Shown here one piece after another: positions 31,191-43,145 of a stretch of DNA of 63,417 nt; positions within the stretch are counted from its first letter, which is position 1; each line of letters begins with the position of its first letter. The DNA is from Streptomyces sp. G-G2. GTDB lineage: Bacteria > Actinomycetota > Actinomycetes > Streptomycetales > Streptomycetaceae. The stretch lies in the NCBI RefSeq assembly GCF_030063135.1, contig NZ_JASISO010000048.1:1-63417 (forward strand), in the 5' to 3' direction. Position numbers and translations under genes: made by a program. Below the pieces are notes generated by a model. That model ran no database searches. It saw nothing but the letters and a program-made list of their open reading frames with translations, and was not told where the DNA came from.

Positions 31191-33686
31191 TCAGGACACC
31201 TGGATGCCGATGAGGCAGGTGTCGTCGTCCGTATCGGAACGGCTGTCGGCGAGCAGCCGGTCGAGCAGCCCGTCGAGATCGACGGCCGGGTCGGCCGCGG
31301 CGTCCATGAGGTGGCCGAGGGAGTCGTGCACCGAGGAATCGCGCCGCTCCACCAGCCCGTCCGTGAACATCAGCAGGGTGTCGTGCGGCTCCAGCCGCGC
31401 CTCCCGCTCCGCGTAGACGGCCTCCGGCAGCGCGCCGAGCAGCAGACCCTCGATGAGCGGGAAGGCGGTGGCCTCGCCCCCGCGCAGCAGGACCGGCGGC
31501 AGGTGCCCGGCCCGCGCCCAGCGCAGCACCCGCGTCCGCGGGTCGAAAAGGCCGCAGACGGCCGTCGCCGTCACCTGCTTGGTCAGGTGATGGGTGACGA
31601 TGTTGAGCCAGGACAGCAGCTGCGCGGGCCCGGCGCCGGTCACGGCCAGACCCCGCAGTGCGTTGCGCAGGACCACCATGCCGGTCGCCGCCTCGATCCC
31701 GTGGCCCGCGATGTCGCCCACGGACAGCAGCACCAGACCGGACGGCAGTATCACCGTGTCGTACCAGTCCCCGCCCACCAGTGACTCCGTCTCGGCGGGC
31801 CGGTAGCGCACGGCGACCCGCAGCCCCGGGGCCTCGATGGCCCGCGGCGTCGGCGGCATGATGGCTTGCTGCAACTGCAGGGCGAGGCGGCTGCGTTCGG
31901 CGGACTCGGCCTCGGTGTGGGCGAGCTGGTCCCGGGTCGCGGCCAGCGCCACCTCGGTCCAGTGCTGTGAGGAGATGTCCTGGCAGGCACCGCGTACGGC
32001 GTGCAGTCGCTGGTCCGAGTCCAGCACGGGTTCGGCGATCACCCTGATGTGGCGGGTGATGCCGTCGGGCCGCCGGAAGCGGAAGTCGACCGAAGCGGGC
32101 CGCCGGTAGCGCAGGACCGTCCGCAGGAAGCGGCCCAGTCCGGCGGAGTCGTCCGGGTGCGCGTACGCGGGCAACTCCCGGAGCGGGACGGGGGGCGCCG
32201 TGGGCGGGATCCCGTGCAGCGCGTACAGCTGCGCGTTCCAGGTGATCACGCCCGTGGCCAGGTTCTCCTCGAAGCCGCCGATCCGGCCCAGGCGCTGGGC
32301 GTGCTGGAGCAGGCTCGCCAGCCGGGCCGTCTCGTCCTCGATCCGCCAGATCAGCAGGACCGCCGCGCCGTGGCGGCTGATGCTGATGTCCGCGACCGTG
32401 GTCAGCGGCACCTGGTCGACGAGCGCGGTGAGGTTCATCCGCTGCGCGCGGAAGGGCTCGCCGGTGGCGTGGACCCGTTCGATCGTGTCGAACAGCCCGC
32501 TGTCGCCGGCGGCCATCGGATAGGCCTCCAGCAGCAGCGCGCCGCCCACGTCGCCGCGCGGACGGCCCACCGGGTCGACGAAGGTGCTGCTGACGTGCCG
32601 GATCCGGAAGTCGACGAGCCGCCCCGCGTGGTCGAGCACCGGGGTGAGGACCATGGCCGGGTCGTGCAGCCCCTCGGAGAGGTCGATCAGCTCCACGACG
32701 TCCGGAAGCACGGCCTCCGTCCGGCTCGGGCCGTGCGGCGGCCACAGCTCCATGGTGTGCGCGCACAGCTCGGCCAGCGTCTCGATCTGCCGCTCGACCT
32801 GCGGCGGCTGCGGCGGCAGCGGGCGCGGCCAGCAGACTTCGAGCACGCCGTGGATCCGCCCGCCGGTCCCGGCGGGTACGGCCATCCGCCCGCCGTCCGG
32901 CCATTGGGTACGGCCGATCGAGGGCGGGCCGTCCCGGTCCGTCCCGGCGAGGGACACCGGCCCGCGCTCGCGCAGCGCGAGCCGCGCCACGGTCGAGACC
33001 CCCGGCGGTACGTGCCGCCAGCGCGCGGCCTCCTCGGCCGGGAACCCGGCATGACCCGCGAGGGTGAGGGAGCCGTCGGGCACCGCGGTCCACACGGCGA
33101 CCGCCACCGCTCCGAGCGGGGCGAGCGCGTTCGTCAGCAGGGATTCGGCGACCGCCTGGGTGTCACCGGCGGCCAGTGCCCCGCTCTCGGCGGTGCGCAG
33201 CCGCACGGCGGCGGGGTCCGAGGCGGCCGACGGCGCGCCGATCCGTTCCACGAACTCGGCGGCGGCCTCCCCGAGCTGGTCGCGGGCCGCCTGGTTGACG
33301 ATGTCGGCGGCCAGTTCGAGCGGGGACAGGCCGGACTGCCTGCACAGTTCGTCGAGCTGGCGGGCGGCGGCCGCGGGGGTGCAGTGCAGCCGCCCGATCA
33401 GGATCCCCTTGGCCAGCTCGATCAGCGCCCGGCCGTCGGCCGCGGCGTGCGCGGCCCGCACTTCCTCGCGCAACCGCTCCACGGTCGCGACGAGCCGCCC
33501 CAGGGTGGAGGGGGTCTGCCGGGGCACGACGGGCCGCGCCCCGGCGGCGCGCCCCGTGTCGGCCACGGTCGCGCCACTGTCCCGGGAGCGGTCGGCCACC
33601 GCGCCGGGCTCCGGTCTCTCCTCGGCGTGCGACGCGGCGCCGTGTGCCCCGTACGGCGGGTTCTGCGGGGTGTCGGACGTGCTCAC
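31191..33686 (-). CDS. ANTAR-GAF-PAS-SpoIIE (PP2C) phosphatase
   Basis: Predicted 831-aa cytoplasmic sensor phosphatase. An ANTAR-like helical segment occupies about residues 70-131 (LIELAKGILIGRLHCTPAAA). A GAF-like domain follows, then PAS units (TWNAQLYALHGIPPTAPPVP, YRRPASVDFRFRRPDGITRH). A C-terminal SpoIIE/PP2C domain has the metal-binding VGGDWYDTV, SVGDIAGHGIEAA and TLLMFTDGLVERR motifs and ends in DDDTCLIGI. Such enzymes dephosphorylate STAS anti-anti-sigma factors and so free a sigma factor; the STAS gene at 37764 and sigma gene at 38307 are obvious candidates. GTG 33686 has AAGGAG upstream. ANTAR domains usually bind RNA terminators, so their presence on a phosphatase is unusual. 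Confidence 0.85.
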   Translation of the reverse strand: MSTSDTPQNPPYGAHGAASHAEERPEPGAVADRSRDSGATVADTGRAAGARPVVPRQTPSTLGRLVATVERLREEVRAAHAAADGRALIELAKGILIGRLHCTPAAAARQLDELCRQSGLSPLELAADIVNQAARDQLGEAAAEFVERIGAPSAASDPAAVRLRTAESGALAAGDTQAVAESLLTNALAPLGAVAVAVWTAVPDGSLTLAGHAGFPAEEAARWRHVPPGVSTVARLALRERGPVSLAGTDRDGPPSIGRTQWPDGGRMAVPAGTGGRIHGVLEVCWPRPLPPQPPQVERQIETLAELCAHTMELWPPHGPSRTEAVLPDVVELIDLSEGLHDPAMVLTPVLDHAGRLVDFRIRHVSSTFVDPVGRPRGDVGGALLLEAYPMAAGDSGLFDTIERVHATGEPFRAQRMNLTALVDQVPLTTVADISISRHGAAVLLIWRIEDETARLASLLQHAQRLGRIGGFEENLATGVITWNAQLYALHGIPPTAPPVPLRELPAYAHPDDSAGLGRFLRTVLRYRRPASVDFRFRRPDGITRHIRVIAEPVLDSDQRLHAVRGACQDISSQHWTEVALAATRDQLAHTEAESAERSRLALQLQQAIMPPTPRAIEAPGLRVAVRYRPAETESLVGGDWYDTVILPSGLVLLSVGDIAGHGIEAATGMVVLRNALRGLAVTGAGPAQLLSWLNIVTHHLTKQVTATAVCGLFDPRTRVLRWARAGHLPPVLLRGGEATAFPLIEGLLLGALPEAVYAEREARLEPHDTLLMFTDGLVERRDSSVHDSLGHLMDAAADPAVDLDGLLDRLLADSRSDTDDDTCLIGIQVS

Positions 33687-33885
33687 CGTGCTGTGGGCTC
33701 CTTGCTGGATCGGGCCGGGACCGAGGCGGGGTCGCCGGACGGCCGCGGGGTACTGGGGGCGCGGACGCCCGCGGCCGCGCTGGTGGAACCCCGAGCGGTA
33801 CGCGTCGTACGCGGGGCGGGCTTCGTTCGGGTGACCCGCTCCGTACGGACCCAGGCGGCCGTACGGGCGCGGGGGGCGCCGCGCG

Positions 33886-37080
<3,195 letters not shown>

Positions 37081-37355
37081 CCGTCAACCTCACTCTAGTG
37101 ACCACTGCGGCGGCCGTGGAGCGCGCGCGGCGGTTGCCGAACCGACAGGAGAAGGCTAGCGCCCGCGCGAGGGCCGCCGACGTGGGTCCACGGCCGCCGC
37201 CGCACGAGCGCCGCGGTCCACCGCGACGGCGAGAGTCGGCGCATACGGGACGCCTTCCCGGGTACGCGTTCCGTCACGAGGCTCCCGTCGCCCCGGCCGT
37301 GCGGAGGCCGGAGAGTGAAGGACGGTAGAAGCCGCTCCAACTGTGGGAGGACCAC

Positions 37356-37706
37356 ATGACCGACAACGTATGGGGCTACCGCACGACTTCGGGCCGCTTG
37401 CAGGGCACCGACCTGACCGGCTTCAAGGTCGAGGCGACCGACGGCGCCATCGGGAAGGTCGGCAAGCACTCCGACGAGGTGGACGCCTCGTACCTCGTCG
37501 TCGACACCGGCCCGTGGATCTTCGGCAAGGAAGTCCTGCTGCCCGCGGGCACGGTCATCAGCATCGACACCGACGGACAGCGGATCTACGTCGACCGGAC
37601 CAAGGATCAGATCAAGGACGCGCCGGAGTTCATCCAGGAGAAGCACCTGTACGACGAGGAGTACCACCACCGGCTCGGCGGCTACTACGGCGGCTTCTTC
37701 GGCTGA
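37356..37706 (+). CDS. PRC-barrel domain protein
   Basis: Predicted 116-aa small protein with one PRC-barrel domain (LQGTDLTGFKVEATDGAIGK, then VDASYLVVDTGPWIFGKEVL and GTVISIDTDGQRIYVDRTKD) and a Tyr/His/Gly-rich tail ending GGYYGGFFG. PRC-barrels of this sort are common in actinobacterial stress regulons; their ligand is unknown. ATG 37356 has GGGAGGA upstream. It stands alone between the divergent kinase and the convergent STAS gene. Confidence 0.85.
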   Translation: MTDNVWGYRTTSGRLQGTDLTGFKVEATDGAIGKVGKHSDEVDASYLVVDTGPWIFGKEVLLPAGTVISIDTDGQRIYVDRTKDQIKDAPEFIQEKHLYDEEYHHRLGGYYGGFFG

Positions 37707-37725
37707 TGACCCGGCGCGCGCACGG

Positions 37726-37746
37726 CCTGCGGCCCGACGCCGCAGG
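37726..37746. terminator. Bidirectional hairpin between PRC-barrel and STAS genes
   Basis: A perfect 8-bp inverted repeat (CCTGCGGC at 37726-37733, GCCGCAGG at 37739-37746) with a five-base loop between convergent stop codons. Confidence 0.55.
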
Positions 37747-37763
37747 TCCGTCCGGCCGGACGC

Positions 37764-38114
37764 TCAGACCGGCGGGGCGAGGGCGTCCGGGACGCTCGGG
37801 TACAGGGAGAGGACCGTATCGGCGCCGGTCAGCTGGAACAGCCGGGTCAGTTGCTCACCCGGAGCGGCGACGCGCAGCGCGGTGATCCGGTGCAGGCGCA
37901 GCAGCATGTTCAGGAACGACGAATCCCCGAATGTGATGGCTGTCACGTCCACGACCACCACCGGATGGCGGTCGGCGGCGACGGCGAGCGCCTCCTCCAG
38001 GGGAGCCAGGGTGTCCTGGTCGAGCTCGCCCCGCGCCACGACCACCCAACTCTGCCCGGCTTGATAGCACTTGGCGACCACTCCCGCGCCGTGCGCTTCC
38101 GTTTCCCGCACCAT
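37764..38114 (-). CDS. STAS-domain anti-sigma-factor antagonist
   Basis: Predicted 116-aa single STAS domain of the SpoIIAA/RsbV type. The core strands VVVARGELDQDTLAPLEEAL and VVVVDVTAITFGDSSFLNML include the conserved Asp-Ser region (GDSSFLN), where Ser is the usual kinase target. When dephosphorylated, such proteins sequester a HATPase anti-sigma factor. ATG 38114 has GGGGAGG five bases upstream. It is divergent from the sigma factor at 38307 and near HATPase proteins at 39334 and 40404 and a SpoIIE phosphatase at 31191, so all roles of a partner-switching circuit are close together. Confidence 0.88.
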   Translation of the reverse strand: MVRETEAHGAGVVAKCYQAGQSWVVVARGELDQDTLAPLEEALAVAADRHPVVVVDVTAITFGDSSFLNMLLRLHRITALRVAAPGEQLTRLFQLTGADTVLSLYPSVPDALAPPV

Positions 38115-38306
38115 ATCCGCCTCCCCGTGGTCGAACCGCCCGGCTTTCGAGAGTGCGAGTATGCCTGCTTCCCCGGCGGACGGCGACGCCGCGTCCGCCG
38201 GGGCGGAGGGCTGCCCGAAAATTTTTCTCGTGTGGATGTGTGTAAGGGCCGGACATCTGGGAACGAGCGGTTCCGCAGCCATTCATCAATGGGAGGAACG
38301 GCCACG

Positions 38307-39206
38307 ATGTCCTACACCGGAACAGTCGTCAGCAGTGTGCGCACCACGGGGAAGGCCCTCGCGGCCCCCGTCGCCGACCTGCCGCGGGTCGACAACGCCC
38401 GGGAGGTGACCCCCGGCGACGCCCGGGAGCTGTCCCGTCTGTTCCTCGTCAGGCTCCGCTCCCTGGAGGAGGGGACCCGCGAGTACCAGTACGTGCGCAA
38501 CACGCTCATCGAGATGAACGTGTCCCTCGTGAACTTCGCCGCCCGCCGCTTCCGCACCCGCGCGACCGGTGCGGGCGGCGTGGAGATGGAAGACATCGTC
38601 CAGGTGGGCACCATAGGCCTGATCAAGGCCATCGACCGCTACGACCCCGAGCGCGAGGTCGAGTTCTCCACGCTCGCCCTCCCGTACATCACGGGTGAGA
38701 TCAAGCGGTACTTCCGCGACACCACCTGGGCGGTGCACGTCCCGCGCCGTCTCCAGGAGCTGCGCACGGAACTCGCTCAGTGCCAGGAGGCCCTGAGCGG
38801 CGTCCTGGGCCGGTCCCCGACCGTCAAGGAGCTGGCCCAGCACCTCGAACTCTCCGAAGAGGACATCATCGAGGGCCTGGTCGCCGCGAACGGCTACACC
38901 AGTGGTTCCCTCGACACCTCCGCCGAGTCCGATGAGCAGTCGCCGTCGGGCGGCCGCGGCACCCGGCCGCTGGCCGAGCGCGTCGGCGAGGTCGACGCCG
39001 CCATGGAGCTGTTCGAGGACTTCCACACCCTGGCGCCCCTGCTGGAGCAGCTCGACGAGCGGGACCGGCTGATCCTGTCCATGCGCTTCGGCCAGGAGAT
39101 GACCCAGGCCGAGATCGGCAACGAGCTGGGGATCTCGCAGATGCAGGTGTCCCGGCTGCTGACCCGGACGCTGGCCCGGCTGCGCAGCGGAATGCTCACC
39201 ACCTAG
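38307..39206 (+). CDS. SigB/SigF-subfamily RNA polymerase sigma factor
   Basis: Predicted 299-aa group 3 sigma factor. Region 2 is present (NTLIEMNVSLVNFAARRF, EMEDIVQVGTIGLIKAIDRY, EFSTLALPYITGEIKRYFRD). Region 3 begins at WAVHVPRRLQELRTELA, and region 4 is LEQLDERDRLILSMRFGQ followed by MTQAEIGNELGISQMQVSRLL. The pattern is that of SigB/SigF stress sigma factors. ATG 38307 is chosen with GGGAGGA at 38291-38297. It is divergent from the STAS gene. Streptomyces carries many paralogues, so no specific symbol is given. Confidence 0.92.
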   Translation: MSYTGTVVSSVRTTGKALAAPVADLPRVDNAREVTPGDARELSRLFLVRLRSLEEGTREYQYVRNTLIEMNVSLVNFAARRFRTRATGAGGVEMEDIVQVGTIGLIKAIDRYDPEREVEFSTLALPYITGEIKRYFRDTTWAVHVPRRLQELRTELAQCQEALSGVLGRSPTVKELAQHLELSEEDIIEGLVAANGYTSGSLDTSAESDEQSPSGGRGTRPLAERVGEVDAAMELFEDFHTLAPLLEQLDERDRLILSMRFGQEMTQAEIGNELGISQMQVSRLLTRTLARLRSGMLTT

Positions 39207-39213
39207 ACGTCCG

Positions 39214-39253
39214 TGAGGGGGCGCCCGCATGCGGCCCGGGGTGGGCGCCCTCA
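39214..39253 (+). terminator. Terminator hairpin after the sigma factor gene
   Basis: Inverted repeat 39214-39226 with 39243-39253 (11 pairs, two-base bulge), starting seven bases after the sigma factor stop. Confidence 0.55.
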
Positions 39254-39333
39254 TCTCGTCCACCACCCGGCATACTCGCTGCGACGGGCCGCACCGAGTT
39301 CCCGGACGAACGCGCCGCGCTGGAGGTCGCAGC

Positions 39334-40287
39334 ATGAGGTACAGCACCGCCCCTCCGGCCGCGGGCCCGGGCGCCTTCGTCCACCGGGCCCTCTTCTACC
39401 GGGACCCGGCGCAGTACGCCGCCGGGGCGGGCGGCTTCGTGCGCGCCGCGCTGCGTGCCGGGGAGCCGGTGCTGGTCGCCGTACCCGGACCGCAGGTGGA
39501 AGCCCTGCGCCAGTACCTCGGCGCGGACGCGGACGCCGTTGAGCGCGTCGACATGACGGAACTGGGCCGCAACCCGGGCCGGATCCTGGCCGCCCTCTGG
39601 GAGTTCGCCGACCGGCACCGGGGGCGCACCGCCCGGATCGTCGGCGAGGCGATCTGGCCCGGCCGCTCCCCGGCCGAGGTCCGCGAGACGGTCCGTTACG
39701 AAGCCCTCGTCAACACCGCCTTCGCGGGGCGCGCCACGACCGTCCTGTGCCCGTACGACACGACCCGCCTCCCCGCCCAGGTGATCGCCGACGCCCGCCG
39801 CACCCACCCGGCGCTGACCGAGGAGGGGCGCGACGTGCGCAGCGCGCACTACACCGACCCCGCGGCGGTCCGCGCCGACTGCGACGGGCCCCTGCCCGAA
39901 CCGGACCACGCCCTCGCCCTGGAGTACTCGGGGGGCGGGCTCGCCCGGGTACGCGAACACGCCGAGGCCTGGGCCCGGCGGACCGGCCTGCGCCCCGCCC
40001 GCCGCGACGACCTCGTCCTCGCCATCAGCGAGGCGGCCGCGAACTCGATCGCGCACGGCGGCGGCAAGGGCACCCTGCGGTTATGGATGACGACCGACGG
40101 CGGCGCGGTGGCGGAGGTCCACGACGACGGCCGCCTCACCGACCCCATGGCGGGCCGCCGTCGCCCGCCCTTGGCCTCGGGGGACGGCGGGCGCGGGCTG
40201 TGGATGATCCACCAGCTGTGCGACCTCGTGGAGACCCGCGCGATGGACACGGGATTCACCCTGCGGCTGCACATGACGACCGCCTGA
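39334..40287 (+). CDS. MEDS-domain plus HATPase (anti-sigma-like) protein
   Basis: Predicted 317-aa cytoplasmic protein. The N-terminal approximately 170 residues match the MEDS sensory fold (FVHRALFYRDPAQYAAGAGG, GEPVLVAVPGPQVEALRQYL, RTARIVGEAIWPG, LCPYDTTRLP). The C-terminal approximately 120 residues form an RsbW/SpoIIAB-like HATPase domain (DDLVLAISEAAANSIAHGGG as N-box, DGGRGLWMIHQLCD as G-box). This fused sensor/anti-sigma layout is common in Streptomyces. Codon 250 (40081-40083) is TTA, implying bldA-dependent completion of the chain. It probably binds the upstream sigma factor or the STAS protein; this is inferred from context. Confidence 0.85.
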   Translation: MRYSTAPPAAGPGAFVHRALFYRDPAQYAAGAGGFVRAALRAGEPVLVAVPGPQVEALRQYLGADADAVERVDMTELGRNPGRILAALWEFADRHRGRTARIVGEAIWPGRSPAEVRETVRYEALVNTAFAGRATTVLCPYDTTRLPAQVIADARRTHPALTEEGRDVRSAHYTDPAAVRADCDGPLPEPDHALALEYSGGGLARVREHAEAWARRTGLRPARRDDLVLAISEAAANSIAHGGGKGTLRLWMTTDGGAVAEVHDDGRLTDPMAGRRRPPLASGDGGRGLWMIHQLCDLVETRAMDTGFTLRLHMTTA

Positions 40288-40403
40288 CCCCCGGCGGCGC
40301 GAGGTGTTCCGCACACCACAGGGGGCATACGCGTGATCCGCGACACCAGGAGAGCAGCGGTTTGCAATCATTGAGCACCAGAATCAACGGGGGTGAGACC
40401 ACA

Positions 40404-40880
40404 GTGACGACCATCGGATCGGACACCGGCGATCCACTGCGGCCGAGGCCGCCGGTGACGGGCCAGCGGCGGCGCCTCGCCTTGCGCGGGGTACGGGGCT
40501 CGGTGGCGAAGGGGCGTGACTTCACGCGGGCGGCCATGGGGGACTGGGGCTGGGAGCACAACCAGACCACGGAGGACGCCCTGCTCGTCGTATCCGAGCT
40601 GCTGACCAACGCGAGCCTGCACGCGGGCGGCTGCGAGGAACTCGTCCTGACGGTCGGTGATTCCCTGCGCATCGAGGTGTTCGACGCGGAGCGGACGGCG
40701 ATGCCCGTCACGCGCGTGGCGCGCCGGGGCAGTCCGGGCGGCCACGGACTCCACATCGTGGAGCGGCTCTCCGACCGCTGGGGGGCGCAGGCCCACGCCA
40801 CCGGAAAGGCCGTGTGGGCGGAGATCGAAGGCCACCGGCTCAGCACCGGCATGCCGGCGGGGACGGGCGAGCTGTCCTAG
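40404..40880 (+). CDS. ATP-binding protein, RsbW-like serine kinase/anti-sigma factor
   Basis: Predicted 158-aa single HATPase_c_2 domain. The N-box is ALLVVSELLTNASLHAGG and the G-box is SPGGHGLHIVERLSDRWG, the hallmark of small Streptomyces anti-sigma-like ATPases. GTG 40404 is taken as the start, with a GGGGGTGAG run upstream; a TTG at 40370 is possible. It follows the MEDS protein in the same direction after a 116-base gap. It is a second potential anti-sigma factor for the circuit of 37764-39206. Confidence 0.8.
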   Translation: MTTIGSDTGDPLRPRPPVTGQRRRLALRGVRGSVAKGRDFTRAAMGDWGWEHNQTTEDALLVVSELLTNASLHAGGCEELVLTVGDSLRIEVFDAERTAMPVTRVARRGSPGGHGLHIVERLSDRWGAQAHATGKAVWAEIEGHRLSTGMPAGTGELS

Positions 40881-40921
40881 GCGGTCCCTCCCGGTGCGAC
40901 GGCCGGTGCGGAGAAGGCCCC

Positions 40922-40953
40922 GTGGGGCCGTCCCTAGGCGGGGGCGGCCCCAC
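40922..40953 (+). terminator. Hairpin terminator after the ATP-binding protein gene
   Basis: A perfect 9-bp inverted repeat (GTGGGGCCG at 40922-40930, CGGCCCCAC at 40945-40953). Confidence 0.55.
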
Positions 40954-41045
40954 AGTCCTGTCCGGGACCGCGTCATCCGGGGAATGCGGGGTAGGTGCGG
41001 CCCAGAGCACATGTCCCAACCGCGATTGTTCTGGAGGCGAGTTCC

Positions 41046-41270
41046 ATGGGCCTGGGAGGCTGCATTGTCCTCATCACGGTGGGGGCCATCCTCACCTTCG
41101 CCACCGACTGGGAGATGAAGGGAGTGAACCTCGACCTGGTGGGCCTGATCATGATGGTGGTCGGTGCCATCGGTCTCGCCATCTACTCCAGTGTCCTCAA
41201 ACGCCGTCGCAGCACGCACCTTTCCGACGGCACCGCGATCGTCGAGGAGCGCTACCGGCCCATCGACTGA
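41046..41270 (+). CDS. Small DUF6458-type membrane protein
   Basis: Predicted 74-aa protein with two membrane helices (GGCIVLITVGAILTFATDWE and LVGLIMMVVGAIGLAIYSSV) separated by a short acidic turn, then a basic cytoplasmic tail KRRRST. This is the layout of the actinobacterial DUF6458 family, of unknown function. ATG 41046 is preferred over a start 17 codons upstream because the membrane segment begins there and GGAGGCGAG precedes it. Confidence 0.75.
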   Translation: MGLGGCIVLITVGAILTFATDWEMKGVNLDLVGLIMMVVGAIGLAIYSSVLKRRRSTHLSDGTAIVEERYRPID

Positions 41271-41462
41271 GCCGGAGCCCGGCTGTCGTAGCCGTCGTCG
41301 GCCATGAGGCAGGATGGCAATCCGTTCCGGAGACGTACGCGTGTCCGAACGGAGCCTCATGCACGACGAACTGACAGGTAAATAGGTGACGAAACACCCC
41401 ATACGGCAACCGGCCGCCGCAGTGGCCGCCTCCCGGTCCCCGCGCGCGTCGGAGGCCGTCCG

Positions 41463-42560
41463 TTGACCCGGGACCTCGTCCTGCACGACTGGATCGTCGC
41501 CGCGATCGCGCTGGCCGCGGGCGCCCTGGCGGGGCTGGTGCTGCGGGCGCTCGTCCGCTGGCTCGCCCGGCACGCGCTGCGGACCCGGTGGAGCGGGGAC
41601 GACATCATCGTCGACGCGCTGCGCACGCTCGCGCCGGGCGCGGCCGTCATCGCGGGCGCGGCAGTGGCCGCCTCGGCCCTGCCGCTCAGCTCGAAGACCG
41701 GCGCGGTCGTCAGCCACTCGCTGACCGCCCTGCTGATCCTCTTCGCCACGTTCGGCGCGGCCCGGGTGGTCGCGGGCCTGGTCCAGTCCCTGGCGCAGTC
41801 GCGCACCGGGGTGGCGGGCTCCGCCACCATCTTCGTCAACATCACCCGGGTCGTCGTGGTGGTGATGGGCGTCCTGGTCGCGCTCGAAACCATGGGCGTC
41901 TCGATCGCGCCGCTGCTGACCGCGCTGGGCGTGGGCGGTCTGGCGGTCGCGCTGGCCCTGCAGGACACCCTGGCCAACCTGTTCGCGGGCGTCCACATCC
42001 TCGCCTCGAAGACGGTGCAGCCCGGTGACTACATCCGCCTCAGCAGTGGTGAGGAGGGCTATGTCGTCGACATCAACTGGCGCAACACCGTCGTGCGGAA
42101 CCTGTCGAACAACCTGGTCATCATCCCCAACGGTCGGCTCGCCCGGACCAACATGACCAACTACACGCAGCCCGAACAGCAGTTGTCGATCCTCGTCCAG
42201 GTGGGCGTGGGCTACGAGAGCGACCTGGAGCGCGTCGAGCGGGTGACCCTGGAAGTGGTCGACGGGGTGATGGCGGACATCAACGGCGCGGTCCCCGACC
42301 ACGAAGGCGCCGTCCGCTTCCACACGTTCGCCGACTCCCGGATCAACTTCACCGTCATCCTCGGCGTCGGGGAGTTCAGCGACCAGTACCGGATCAAGCA
42401 CGAGTTCATCAAGCGCCTGCACGAGCGCTTCCGTACGGAAGGCATCTCGATCCCCGCCCCGACCCGCACGGTCGCCCTCCACCAGGACGACCTGCCCCCC
42501 GCCTTCCGCCCGCCGCGGCCGGACGGCCTCCCCAGGGTCCCCCTCCAGGCCGATCGCTGA
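41463..42560 (+). CDS. MscS-family mechanosensitive ion channel
   Basis: Predicted 365-aa channel that releases solutes during hypo-osmotic shock. Three to four N-terminal helices lead to the pore-lining TM3 and hinge (LTALGVGGLAVALALQDTLA then NLFAGVHILA). The beta domain follows with VQPGDYIRLSSGEEGYVVDI, NLVIIPNGRLARTNMTNYTQ and a C-terminal alpha/beta domain. A TTG start at 41463 is supported by GGAGG six bases upstream and by lack of a better ATG/GTG. It could be the safety valve matching the betaine importer elsewhere in the window. Confidence 0.9.
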   Translation: MTRDLVLHDWIVAAIALAAGALAGLVLRALVRWLARHALRTRWSGDDIIVDALRTLAPGAAVIAGAAVAASALPLSSKTGAVVSHSLTALLILFATFGAARVVAGLVQSLAQSRTGVAGSATIFVNITRVVVVVMGVLVALETMGVSIAPLLTALGVGGLAVALALQDTLANLFAGVHILASKTVQPGDYIRLSSGEEGYVVDINWRNTVVRNLSNNLVIIPNGRLARTNMTNYTQPEQQLSILVQVGVGYESDLERVERVTLEVVDGVMADINGAVPDHEGAVRFHTFADSRINFTVILGVGEFSDQYRIKHEFIKRLHERFRTEGISIPAPTRTVALHQDDLPPAFRPPRPDGLPRVPLQADR

Positions 42561-42574
42561 ACCCAGGCCCCCGG

Positions 42575-42718
42575 GCCGCGCGTTGGGCGGGCGCGGTCGT
42601 CCTCGACCGGGACGGGAAGGCCTTCGCTCGAAAGCGCGGCCCCGGCGAACACCTCGTCCACGACCTGATCGCCAAGGCCCTCCACCGGGCGGGGCGGGAC
42701 CCGACAGGGACGGTCTAG
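42575..42718 (+). pseudogene. Orphan gene fragment, possibly the end of a decayed enzyme
   Basis: An open stretch of 47 codons without a start codon follows the MscS gene. It encodes RWAGAVVLDRDGKAFARKRG and later HLVHDLIAKALHRAGRD, then TAG. The first part recalls the opening strand of Nudix hydrolases, but nothing like a Nudix box follows. Its TAG overlaps the stop of the opposite-strand gene (CTAG at 42715-42718). It is best read as a remnant; the parent family is uncertain. Confidence 0.3.
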
Positions 42719-43122
42719 TCGGGCAGGACCAGGTGCGTGCCCCGACCGGTGGGTTCGACGTGGACGACGTGGGCGCCCACGCGGACCGTCTGGCTTCCTG
42801 CGGCGGTCCAGGAGCCTTCAGGCCCCCCGGTGCGGGGGAGGGGGGTCCAGACCTCCAGGAAGGTCGAGCCGTCGGGGTTGGTGCCCGTCTCGATCAGGCG
42901 CGGGCCGTCCCGGCGCAGGGCGCCGACGTCGTGGCCCGGTTCGCCCACGTCGTGGTGGAAGGTGACGTCCCGGCCGTCGTAGGTGGTGGTCCCGGCGAAG
43001 CCGCGGCTGTCGGCGTACCGGGTGCCGCTCTGGAGCCACACGACGTGCCCGGTCTCCATGAGCGGGCCGCCGTCACGGCTGATTCCGGCGCGCAGCCAGG
43101 CGCCGGGGGAGGGTGCGTCCAT
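42715..43122 (-). CDS. Hypothetical protein, beta-rich
   Basis: Predicted 135-aa protein that I do not recognise. It contains HVVWLQSGTRYADSRGFAGT, VTFHHDVGEPGHDVGALRRD and FLEVWTPLPRT, alternating beta-strand-like segments with many Gly and His, perhaps a small lipocalin-like or cupin-like barrel. There is no signal peptide or membrane segment. ATG 43122 is preferred over an upstream start that lies within the neighbouring gene. It follows the SDR gene in the same direction, 23 bases after its stop. Codon usage looks normal for the genome. Confidence 0.6.
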   Translation of the reverse strand: MDAPSPGAWLRAGISRDGGPLMETGHVVWLQSGTRYADSRGFAGTTTYDGRDVTFHHDVGEPGHDVGALRRDGPRLIETGTNPDGSTFLEVWTPLPRTGGPEGSWTAAGSQTVRVGAHVVHVEPTGRGTHLVLPD

Positions 43123-43145
43123 GGCGCCCAGGGTGCCAGAGCCCG

